This document shows, one piece after another, positions 25,261-32,482 of a stretch of DNA of 51,392 nt; position 1 is the first letter of the stretch, and every line of letters begins with the position of its first letter. This DNA is from a bacterium UBP6_UBA1209 (GTDB lineage Bacteria; UBP6; UBA1177), in the NCBI GenBank assembly GCA_002309575.1, contig DBXP01000018.1:1-51392 (forward strand). The letters run 5' to 3'. Under the pieces are notes generated by a model. It made no database searches, was not told the origin of the DNA, and saw only the letters and a program-made list of their open reading frames with translations. The position numbers and the translations under genes are program-made.

Positions 25261-25436
25261 CAACATTTTGTCGAAAAGTTCGTGTCGATTTCTTGTCGAT
25301 AACTTTTTCAACTTGTTCACAACAAATTACCAACATTGCTATTTTATTTTAACATACTGTTTTTTATTAACTTTTTTCATTTCTTACTTTTCAACATCAC
25401 TTATGATTACCAATATTTAAAAAATAGGAGAAAAAA
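25261..25436. other. Candidate replication origin (oriC) between dnaA and dnaN
   Basis: The 176-base gap holds three TGTCGA repeats (25269 TGTCGAAAA, 25283 TGTCGATTT, 25294 TGTCGATAA). The last is TTATCGACA on the minus strand, one change from the DnaA box TTATCCACA. TTGTTCACA at 25313 is also one change from the consensus. An almost pure A/T stretch (about 25330-25425) follows and could be the unwinding element. The dnaA-dnaN gap is a common origin location. No perfect box is present and the dnaN promoter must also lie here. Confidence 0.5.
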
Positions 25437-26597
25437 ATGATCAAAACTACCTTCAACAAAAAAGACCTTCTTAAAGCTATCGATTGCTGCAATTCTTCAA
25501 TCGAAAAAAAGGGAACTATGCCTATCCTTACAAACATCCTTTTCGACATAAAAGGATCAAACGCTCTTTTAAACTCGATGAACTACGAAACATCGACTGT
25601 CGTCAATATTGATGCCAAAAACGAGACAGGAGAAGAGGCAAAAATCGCTGTTCCAGCAAAGTTCATGTACGACATCTGCAAACTTTCAAAAAGTGAAGAG
25701 ATCCATATAGAATACGACACCAATGAAGAGACGAGCTCAATGCAGATAAGTATAACTGCCGGCAAGTCGAACTTTATGATACCGTGCTTTGATTCAAAGG
25801 ATTTCCCTGCAATTCCCACAACTGAAAAAGAGTTCAAAACAGTAAACATATCAAAGATAATTACACTTCTTAAGAAGGTTCAGATCTCTCTTACAGATGT
25901 AAACGTAAACAGAAACTTTGCAGGTATTTTCTGTAAAAAAGTCGTCAACGAAGACGGAACAAACGCTCTTGAAATGGTAACCACAGACCGCCACAGAGTT
26001 TCTGTTGTAAATATCAAGAATTATAACTTTGATATTGCTGAAGCCGATGAAGGTTTTATCATTCAGGGAAAGAACTTCGCGGACATTTCAAAGATTTTTG
26101 CAGACAGTGAAACAGCTGAAATAGCTATTGATGACGACAAGATCTTCATCAGAAGCGGAAATGTTACATTTATTTCCAAAATTATTAAGAGTGAGTTCCT
26201 CGATTATAAGAAAATAACCGGAAAATACAGCGATATCAAAGAGAAGGATTTTGCACTTGTAGACTGCAAGGAGCTTTCTGAAGCTATCAAAAGAATTACG
26301 ATTCTGACATCAAACGACAATATCTGGGCTTCGAGATACATCTTCAACGGAAATATGCTGAGTCTTACCTCTTCATCAGAGAGCGGAGGCAATTCAAGCG
26401 ACGAGATCCTCCTTGAAAGGGGTTTTGCAGACGAGAAGTCCATATCTGTCAATGCAAAATATCTTTTGGATGTGATAGGCATTCTCGACGATAAGAACGC
26501 CAGGATTATTTTTGATGTCGGTTTCAAACCTATGATCATAGAAGAAGAGAGCGATCAGTATATCTACGTTCATATGATAATGCCTTTAAGACAGTAA
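25437..26597 (+). CDS. dnaN: DNA polymerase III beta subunit (sliding clamp)
   Basis: Ring-shaped clamp that holds DNA polymerase on the template and docks many repair proteins. The 386-residue length and order of three similar domains are normal for DnaN. Visible marks include the start MIKTTFNKKDLLKAIDCC, KGTMPILTNILF, LEMVTTDRHRVSVV, and the final YVHMIMPLR with the conserved M-P-x-R ending. AGGAGA precedes the ATG. Its stop shares one base with the recF start, so the two are coupled. Confidence 0.95.
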   Translation: MIKTTFNKKDLLKAIDCCNSSIEKKGTMPILTNILFDIKGSNALLNSMNYETSTVVNIDAKNETGEEAKIAVPAKFMYDICKLSKSEEIHIEYDTNEETSSMQISITAGKSNFMIPCFDSKDFPAIPTTEKEFKTVNISKIITLLKKVQISLTDVNVNRNFAGIFCKKVVNEDGTNALEMVTTDRHRVSVVNIKNYNFDIAEADEGFIIQGKNFADISKIFADSETAEIAIDDDKIFIRSGNVTFISKIIKSEFLDYKKITGKYSDIKEKDFALVDCKELSEAIKRITILTSNDNIWASRYIFNGNMLSLTSSSESGGNSSDEILLERGFADEKSISVNAKYLLDVIGILDDKNARIIFDVGFKPMIIEEESDQYIYVHMIMPLRQ

Positions 26598-27625
26598 TGA
26601 GAATAAAGTCTCTTTACCTTTCAAATTTCAGAAATATATCTGAACTTGATCTGGATTTCAGCGACAAATTTTTGATCGAAGGAAGGACAGGTGCAGGAAA
26701 AACATCAATAATTGAGGCTTGTTATATTCTTTTTTCCGGAAAGTCTTTCAAGACAACTCAGCTTAAAGAGTGTATAAAAAACGAAGCAAACAATTTTTTC
26801 ATAAAATGTTCCGCAGAAGATATCGAAGGCTACAGCAGAGAGATCTCTATAGGTTACGACACAGAAGATAATCGTAAAATATTGATGGACGGCAGTGAAG
26901 TCAGAAGAAAGTCGCTTCTTGAAGCCCTGCTTCCTGTCGTTCATTCAAGTTTTGATTTCAATCTTATAACCGGTGGACCGAAGTCAAGGAGAGATTTTAT
27001 AGATAAAGTTTGTTTTGTTAATGATAACAGTTATTTGGATGATTTAGGAAGTTATCTTTCCTTTCTGAAAAATAAAAATACCGCACTTAAAAACGGAAAT
27101 GCCAAGGTAATAAAATATCTGAACCTTGCAGCTGTACCGTTGATAAAAAGGATAAGAAAAAAACGTAAAGAGACAATTGAAAAGGTAAATCAGAAGATCA
27201 AAGAGACCTCTTTAAGGCTTTTTCCGGATATAACTGCATTTTTTTGTTACAATCCAGGCGAAGATATTGAAAAAAAACTCGAAGGGATCCTTGAACTTGA
27301 GCTTTCAAAAGGCTTCTGTCTTTACGGGCCTCACCTTGACCAGATCAATCTCAATATAAAGTCAGGAAAGGCAAAAAACAACATTTCGATGGGCGAGACA
27401 TACATCAATTCTTTTTTGATAAGGCTTTCTGAAATAGGGATCTATGAAGACCTTAAGCTGCATCCTGTCTTTTTTATTGACGATATCTTTGTCTTTGTCG
27501 ACAACGAAACAAAAAAACTTCTTTTTGATGAGATCGAAAGACTGGATAATCAGGTTATTATGACAAGCTCTTTAGAAAATTTAAATAAATTCAATAATAT
27601 AGAAAAGTACTACTTATCTAAGTAA
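26597..27625 (+). CDS. recF: DNA replication and repair protein RecF
   Basis: SMC-like ATPase that helps load RecA at gaps. The 342-residue protein starts MRIKSLYLSNFRNISELDLDF and has Walker A GRTGAGKTS near residue 32. It also has FDFNLITGGPKSRRDFID, KGFCLYGPHLDQI where the Gly-Pro-His motif is usual, and Walker B PVFFIDDIFVFVD. It is slightly shorter than most RecF. The start overlaps the dnaN stop by one base. Its 3-prime end overlaps the convergent glycosyltransferase by 16 bases, so no terminator separates them. Confidence 0.93.
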   Translation: MRIKSLYLSNFRNISELDLDFSDKFLIEGRTGAGKTSIIEACYILFSGKSFKTTQLKECIKNEANNFFIKCSAEDIEGYSREISIGYDTEDNRKILMDGSEVRRKSLLEALLPVVHSSFDFNLITGGPKSRRDFIDKVCFVNDNSYLDDLGSYLSFLKNKNTALKNGNAKVIKYLNLAAVPLIKRIRKKRKETIEKVNQKIKETSLRLFPDITAFFCYNPGEDIEKKLEGILELELSKGFCLYGPHLDQINLNIKSGKAKNNISMGETYINSFLIRLSEIGIYEDLKLHPVFFIDDIFVFVDNETKKLLFDEIERLDNQVIMTSSLENLNKFNNIEKYYLSK

Positions 27626-29883
27626 ATCTTTATAAGCTCAATTCTGTTGTTTCCGTCGTTTTGAACTTTATCTGTATTTTTAATATTTCCCCGGTATTCC
27701 TCCTGATAGAGTCCTGTAAAGGAGACATAATAACTATTGGCTGTTTTTTCAGGGATTTTTATAGTTGTCGGATGACGTATGATTTCACCCTCTTTCCAGA
27801 ACGGTGTCGGGTAAGCGCCGTTTGCGATATTTCCGTCGCTCTTCGTTCTCTTGTCCTTTTGATCACCTTCTGTATGAAGAAATACATCATAATCTTTTGA
27901 TATTTTGTTTGTGATCGATCTGAAATAGAGGTTTATACCTATATTTTTTCCTTCAGGCGAGTGATAATTTCCGTCAACAATGTCAGGTTTGTTTGATGTA
28001 AAAGTGAAACCTTCGAGAACAATTGAATTGTCGATGTTGGCTCCGATTTTTATCATGTCAGCCGGAAGATCAGAAACAATGTATTCTTTAGCTTTGGTGA
28101 AATCTCTTTTCTTTCCTTCGCCTTCGACCTTTAATAGCAGGTTTTGTCCGCCTTCGTAGATAGTCACTCCTCTTTTATTGATCCTCTTCATAAGCGAATC
28201 AAAGCGTTTTTTGTCGGGATTTCGCAAAATTGCATACTGGACTCCAGGTTTTTCAAAAAATCTCAATACGCTTTTATCTTTATCCATGTGAAGGAAAGTG
28301 ATCTCGTTTTTGAGCCAGAATCCTGCCGATTTTCTCAGCCATTTATAATAGTCGGCAATCGGTGCCCGTTCAGGGCTGTCCTTCAAATAGGCCTCAACGT
28401 GCGGTTTGAGCGAAAACTCTTCCGAAATTTTCGGCAGGCAAAGCGCAAAGAAATAAGTCATAAATCCTGCGCTGAATATAAAAAGCGAATAAAAAGCTAT
28501 TTTTTTGATCCTGTCGCTGAAAATCATAAGAAAAACTGATAATCCGAACAGAAAAAATACGATAGAAGTAACATATACCCAGGAATTGATCCACGGGACC
28601 TTTCTTGTGTTGTAGAAAGTTACAAGATCAAGAAAGAGTGTATGGTTGTTGCCAAGGTCTTTTCCTATTACACCGAGGAACAAAATCGCCAGTGCGGCTT
28701 CAATTTTTGTTCCAAGGGTCCACCCCTCCTGACAAAATTTGTTAAGATAGATCCCGACAATAATTGCCAGGAATGGAAGAACGGGGGAAATATAGTGGTA
28801 GAATTTAGTCGATGAAAATGACAAGAAAAAGAATGGCCCGACTAGGCAGGCTAAAATAAAGAGGATTTTTCTTTTTTCACAAATTTCGTCGTCGCTACCA
28901 TCTTTTTTGACAATTTTTGTCAGAACTTTGTAGAGTGCTGCCGGCAGAAAAATACTCCACGGAAAGAGCGAATATGCCATGATTCTGACATAAAGCGTGT
29001 AGAGGTCGTTGGATTTATGAATTACGCCGGCTGTTCTCTTGAAGTGATGATAAATAATAAAGATATCAAAGAATTCCTTTCCTTCACTTATCATCATGTA
29101 TCCGAACCACGGCAGGATCACGGCAAGATATATACAAACACCTATTAAATGTTTTTTAAGGTGCTTCCAAGAGAACAATATGCTGAAATCTCTGATTAAA
29201 ATCATAAAGACAAATAGAGAGATACCCGGGATCACAATTGAAAGAAGAGCTTTTGCCAAAAAAGCCCAGCCTTCAAAAAAGTAGAAGAGATATAAATATA
29301 GATCCTGTTTTTTTATTTTGTATAAATATTCAGAATCATTGTTGTTTCCAATGTAATATTGAGCGAGGCAGAGTATTGCTATAGTGTTGAGACCGATAAA
29401 AGGCAGATCGACCATGACCTGACGCGAAAGCATAAAATATTGTGGTGAAAGCAGAAGAACGCAGGTCGAAAGCATCGCTACTCTTCTTGTAAAGAGCTTT
29501 GTCAGCAGGATATAGAACCCGACAAGAGTCAAGATCGAAAAGAGTGCGATCGGGAGCCTTCCCATAAATTCCGATATATGGATTTTGTAGAAAGGCATCA
29601 GCATCCAGAAAAGAAGCGGCGGTTTTGACCAGAATTTGTTGGAATTCTGATACCATAGCTTAGCGAATGATCCTTTTTCAAGCGTCTCCCAGGCAACATG
29701 CGAATAGTGGTTTTCCCAGGGGTCGATGAAATAGAAGTTCCCGATCAGCGGAATATAGAGCAGAGCTGCAAAGACAGCAAATGTGATCAGAAAGAATTTG
29801 TCGAGATTGTTCAGTTTTCCCGATCTTACCGAATTCAGCGAATCAATGTCGTTGCCGATCCAATTTTTTAAACTTTTCAACAT
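27610..29883 (-). CDS. GT39/ArnT-like membrane glycosyltransferase
   Basis: Polyprenyl-phosphate-dependent sugar transferase of 757 residues. About ten to twelve membrane helices occupy residues 28-480. The first periplasmic loop has the acidic FYFIDPWENHYSHVAWETL, then WSKPPLLFWML, matching the KPPLxFW signature of the dolichol-P-mannose/ArnT type families. SRQVMVDLPFIGL follows. The C-terminal 270 residues are soluble and beta-rich, which is longer than in ArnT. GGAG lies before the ATG. The base composition is A/T-rich, like dnaA to recF next door. The acceptor could be pilin, lipid or another glycan; the pilin genes upstream make pilin glycosylation possible but unproven. Confidence 0.85.
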   Translation of the reverse strand: MLKSLKNWIGNDIDSLNSVRSGKLNNLDKFFLITFAVFAALLYIPLIGNFYFIDPWENHYSHVAWETLEKGSFAKLWYQNSNKFWSKPPLLFWMLMPFYKIHISEFMGRLPIALFSILTLVGFYILLTKLFTRRVAMLSTCVLLLSPQYFMLSRQVMVDLPFIGLNTIAILCLAQYYIGNNNDSEYLYKIKKQDLYLYLFYFFEGWAFLAKALLSIVIPGISLFVFMILIRDFSILFSWKHLKKHLIGVCIYLAVILPWFGYMMISEGKEFFDIFIIYHHFKRTAGVIHKSNDLYTLYVRIMAYSLFPWSIFLPAALYKVLTKIVKKDGSDDEICEKRKILFILACLVGPFFFLSFSSTKFYHYISPVLPFLAIIVGIYLNKFCQEGWTLGTKIEAALAILFLGVIGKDLGNNHTLFLDLVTFYNTRKVPWINSWVYVTSIVFFLFGLSVFLMIFSDRIKKIAFYSLFIFSAGFMTYFFALCLPKISEEFSLKPHVEAYLKDSPERAPIADYYKWLRKSAGFWLKNEITFLHMDKDKSVLRFFEKPGVQYAILRNPDKKRFDSLMKRINKRGVTIYEGGQNLLLKVEGEGKKRDFTKAKEYIVSDLPADMIKIGANIDNSIVLEGFTFTSNKPDIVDGNYHSPEGKNIGINLYFRSITNKISKDYDVFLHTEGDQKDKRTKSDGNIANGAYPTPFWKEGEIIRHPTTIKIPEKTANSYYVSFTGLYQEEYRGNIKNTDKVQNDGNNRIELIKIYLDK

Positions 29884-29905
29884 TTTAACTCCAAAAAAAC
29901 AGAGG

Positions 29906-29933
29906 ATTATAGACTATTGAGAGGAATAGTCAA
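29906..29933 (-). promoter_or_regulatory. Strong sigma-70 promoter for the GT39-like gene
   Basis: On the minus strand TTGACT (29928-29933), 16-base spacer, TATAAT (29906-29911), about 20 bases before the ATG. An inverted repeat overlaps the -35 and spacer (see 29912-29931). Confidence 0.75.
29912..29931. repeat. Inverted repeat over a promoter spacer, possible operator
   Basis: GACTATT and AATAGTC flank GAGAGG. The dyad covers part of the -35 and the spacer of the promoter at 29906-29933, where a repressor could act. Confidence 0.45.
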
Positions 29934-29939
29934 TTTTAC

Positions 29940-29972
29940 AAACCTCTCAGTCACTGTGCGATTGAGAGGTTT
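29940..29972. repeat. Inverted repeat AAACCTCTCA / TGAGAGGTTT
   Basis: Ten-base arms (29940-29949 and 29963-29972) around a 13-base loop. There is no T run after it on either strand, so it is not a standard terminator. CCTCTC in one arm is complementary to the GAGAGG loop of the neighbouring repeat. Confidence 0.55.
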
Positions 29973-30000
29973 GAGATTTCCTGATAAGTCTGCTTCAGAC

Positions 30001-30026
30001 AAAAAAAAACCCCGCCGAAGCGGGGT
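30001..30026 (-). terminator. Rho-independent terminator of the pilin genes
   Basis: On the minus strand, ACCCCGC, a TTCG tetraloop and GCGGGGT are followed by at least eight T. This lies about 30 bases after the stop of the downstream pilin gene and is the clearest terminator in the window. Confidence 0.92.
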
Positions 30027-30053
30027 GTAAACGGATTTCTCCAACAAATCAAC

Positions 30054-30551
30054 CTACATTGTCTGGGCGTCGTGGAAGAAAGCGAGTGTTGAGTTCATTC
30101 CGCCGGCCGTCCAATCAGACGGAACCATATCTGAATCAATAACTGCTGCTACGCCAAGGCAGGTGGCAGCAACAGCTGTGCACATAGTTTCTTTGCCCTC
30201 ATTAAGTGTTCCGATTTTATAGCCGTAGAACTTACCACAAGCGTAATCAGTAGCGCTACCAGGAGTAGTGGTGTCGCCAGAACCACAAGAAGTAGCATCA
30301 GAATTAAATTTGTCCATAGACGTTTTGAAACCAAGTGTAGCAATGTCGTTAATGAATTTTACTCCGTTTCCACCGTTCGGATCCTCTTTGTAGACAAGCT
30401 GCATCTTAACCATTTCCGAAAGGTTCTGCTGAACCTCAGAGGTTCTTGATTTCTTTGTGTAGTCGCTGTACATAGGAATAGCAACAGCAGCAAGAATACC
30501 GATGATTGCGATAACGATCATGAGCTCAATGAGTGTAAATCCTTTTTTCAT
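30054..30551 (-). CDS. Type IV major pilin
   Basis: The 165-residue prepilin has a short basic leader cut after MKKG, then FTLIEL with Glu at +5 and the long N-terminal helix that packs the pilus core. The globular domain has a variable centre with Cys residues (ATSCGSG, YACGKFYGYKIG, TMCTAVAATCLG). It ends VIDSDMVPSDW, similar to the neighbouring pilin. The start is set at 30551 by the leader and by AGGAG upstream. A sigma-54-type promoter lies at 30621-30637 and a terminator follows the gene. Assembly would use the PilB-type ATPase at 32483. Confidence 0.93.
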   Translation of the reverse strand: MKKGFTLIELMIVIAIIGILAAVAIPMYSDYTKKSRTSEVQQNLSEMVKMQLVYKEDPNGGNGVKFINDIATLGFKTSMDKFNSDATSCGSGDTTTPGSATDYACGKFYGYKIGTLNEGKETMCTAVAATCLGVAAVIDSDMVPSDWTAGGMNSTLAFFHDAQTM

Positions 30552-30620
30552 CTTAAAATCTCCTATAGATGAAGTTAATAAAAAAACGTGTTTTTCACAC
30601 GAAAAACATCGTGAACAGTC

Positions 30621-30637
30621 AAGCAAAAAGTGTGCCA
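30621..30637 (-). promoter_or_regulatory. Sigma-54 (-24/-12) promoter of pilin gene
   Basis: On the minus strand TGGCAC, five bases ACTTT, then TTGCTT: a full match to the TGGCAC-N5-TTGC consensus. The predicted start of RNA is about 60 bases before the ATG at 30551. Pilin genes in many proteobacteria are driven by RpoN with PilR; no pilR/pilS is in the window. Confidence 0.85.
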
Positions 30638-30648
30638 AAATGCAAAAA

Positions 30649-31140
30649 TCAGTTGTTTGAGTGGATAAATTTCATGTGGGAATCCATTCCTCCCTTTTCC
30701 CAGCCATCTGGAACCATCGAAGCATCTATGACTTCTCCGATAGAGAGACAGTTATCAGGAGCAGTGCAGGCACCTTCATTGAAATTTGTTCCGATGACTC
30801 CGATTTTGTATGCGTAAAATTTTCCGCAGGCATAGGTGTCGGCGATTGTTCCTGAAGGGTTGCTGTTTTTGCAGTCGTCAATGTTTGCAGCATAAGCGTA
30901 ACGGCTTGTGCCGAAGCCAAGAGTCGCGAAAGAGGAAGCGTAATTACGTGTAACAGCTCCTCCGTTCGGATCCTCGCGCCAGGTTATCTGGAATCTTGTA
31001 ATAACTGCGAGCATAGGCTGAAGTTCGGAAATCCTCGCCTTTTTCGAGTAGTCGCTGTAGATCGGAATGGCAACGGTCGCTAAAATGCCGATGATCGCTA
31101 CAGTTATAATAAGTTCGATCAGTGTAAAACCCTTTTTCAT
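30649..31140 (-). CDS. Type IV major pilin, second copy
   Basis: The 163-residue prepilin has leader MKKG and mature start FTLIELIITVAIIGIL with Glu at +5. It is closely related in plan to the gene at 30054: an EDPNGG segment after the helix, YACGKFYAYKIG in the middle, and VIDASMVPDGWEKGGM near the end. The N-terminal helices are near identical and the centres differ, which suggests tandem duplication and divergence. Cys residues (DDCKN, YACGK, GACTAPDNCL) probably form disulfides. A sigma-54-like site is at 31188-31204. Either copy could be the main subunit. Confidence 0.93.
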   Translation of the reverse strand: MKKGFTLIELIITVAIIGILATVAIPIYSDYSKKARISELQPMLAVITRFQITWREDPNGGAVTRNYASSFATLGFGTSRYAYAANIDDCKNSNPSGTIADTYACGKFYAYKIGVIGTNFNEGACTAPDNCLSIGEVIDASMVPDGWEKGGMDSHMKFIHSNN

Positions 31141-31187
31141 ATCAATAACCCTATTATAAAGAGCACAGTCCATAATTCGGATGTTAT

Positions 31188-31204
31188 AAGCAAAAAGTGT
31201 GCTA
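31188..31204 (-). promoter_or_regulatory. Sigma-54-like promoter of the second pilin gene
   Basis: On the minus strand TAGCAC, ACTTT, TTGCTT. The 11 bases from ACTTT onward equal those of the first pilin promoter, but the -24 element has A for the first G of the conserved GG, so it may be weaker. The predicted RNA start is about 37 bases before the ATG. Confidence 0.65.
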
Positions 31205-31236
31205 GAAAAGAGTTTTTTAGTAAAATCAGTATGTTG

Positions 31237-32451
31237 TTATTTTAGTGACATTACGGTCGTTATGCCGTAGTGGTCTGATACGGAATATGAGGTTTTTGTA
31301 TGAGCGTCGTAATCAAGTTCGGTGAAAATATTGTAAAGCGAGCGGTAGGATTCGAAGGTATAGCCTTTTTTCGTCTGGAAAAGGATGTGATCCGGGACAG
31401 AGTTTGTGCCGCTGACAAACGGATTCTCTTCACAGACAGTGCAGAATTCAGAGGCTTCACTCTCCTCTGTATCATACAATTTAAAATAGGGGTCATACCA
31501 GCCGTTGAGTTGGAATATTCCTACCGGATCAGTGTTGAAATCAGGAATATCTTCTCCGAGCGGGAAGTTGCTGTTGAGGTCACCGAGGATCACGCGTTGG
31601 TTTACGTTTTCTTCGACCGGAATGGATAAAAGCTGTTCTACCTGGGTCAGCTGTTCGTCTTTCCAACTCTCTCCAAAACCGTTGTATTCTTCATCGCTTA
31701 GCGGCGAGAGAGATGTGCAGATGACTTGAATATTTCCGAGTTTCGGCTTTTCGACAACAACTGAAAGTGCAGTTCTAAGTTTGCCGTATGATCTTAATTT
31801 TACAGAAGATTTGTTCTTCATAGGAAGCTTTGAGACTAGCAGGATACCGTTGTTGCCGGAGTATTCGTACTCGAGTCTTTTGGCTGGTATTCGTTCGGAT
31901 TGCTGGCAGGCTTCCAGAACTTCAAGGTAGTTGCCGTTCTGAATAGCTTCGAAGCCCTGACTGAGCATACAGTTTCTGCAGTCGGCGGGAAGTTCCAGAA
32001 AATCGGGACCGCAGTTTTGGATCAGACACATCGGCTGGTAATCAGGGCATTCTGTGAGAACGCAGGACAACACCGGAGCAAGATCGTTCATCGTGCAGGC
32101 AGGCGGGATAGTCTGACCTTCGGTGTATTCAAGATCTTCGTCTTTGTTGCTCGTCTTTGCGTAAAGCTGAAAGTCGAAACCGTATTCATCGCGCAGCATT
32201 TCGCGGGTCTTTTCCAGAACATCGTTTCCGTAGAGGTCCTGGATGCAGAAGATATCGCTTGTCACTTCTGCAAAGAGCGGTTTCATCTTTTTGAAACGTT
32301 TCGTGCGGAGCGGAAGCTCGTCGGTCATTCTTGCGTTGAAAGTTGTGAATGAGATCGTTGCGTCATCCGGAAAGGAGCCGTTGACAGAGTTTTCACAGCC
32401 TGTAAAAAATAAGGCTGCGAGGAAGAGAAGGCAAAGGAAATAATTTTTCAT
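31237..32451 (-). CDS. Endonuclease/exonuclease/phosphatase-fold lipoprotein
   Basis: The 404-residue lipoprotein (lipobox FTGC, C19) has the DNase I-like fold: TFNARM, FCIQDLYG (Asp where Glu is usual), GNNGILLVSKLPM, RVILGDLNSNFP, PDHILF and final SVSDHYGITTV. These supply most metal and phosphate ligands, so it may be an active phosphodiesterase or phosphatase. Substrates of the fold include DNA, RNA, inositol phosphates and sphingomyelin. A Cys-rich insert at about residues 118-180 contains CVLTEC and CLIQNC pairs, and is not part of the fold. It lies between the PilB-type ATPase gene (31 bases upstream) and the pilins. Confidence 0.82.
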   Translation of the reverse strand: MKNYFLCLLFLAALFFTGCENSVNGSFPDDATISFTTFNARMTDELPLRTKRFKKMKPLFAEVTSDIFCIQDLYGNDVLEKTREMLRDEYGFDFQLYAKTSNKDEDLEYTEGQTIPPACTMNDLAPVLSCVLTECPDYQPMCLIQNCGPDFLELPADCRNCMLSQGFEAIQNGNYLEVLEACQQSERIPAKRLEYEYSGNNGILLVSKLPMKNKSSVKLRSYGKLRTALSVVVEKPKLGNIQVICTSLSPLSDEEYNGFGESWKDEQLTQVEQLLSIPVEENVNQRVILGDLNSNFPLGEDIPDFNTDPVGIFQLNGWYDPYFKLYDTEESEASEFCTVCEENPFVSGTNSVPDHILFQTKKGYTFESYRSLYNIFTELDYDAHTKTSYSVSDHYGITTVMSLK

Positions 32452-32482
32452 GTTGTCACTCCAAAAATTGTGCGGGTGTATT

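Noticed and set aside
29940..29972. Inverted repeat as a Rho-independent terminator
   Set aside because: Neither strand has a T run directly after the stem; the real terminator is at 30001-30026.
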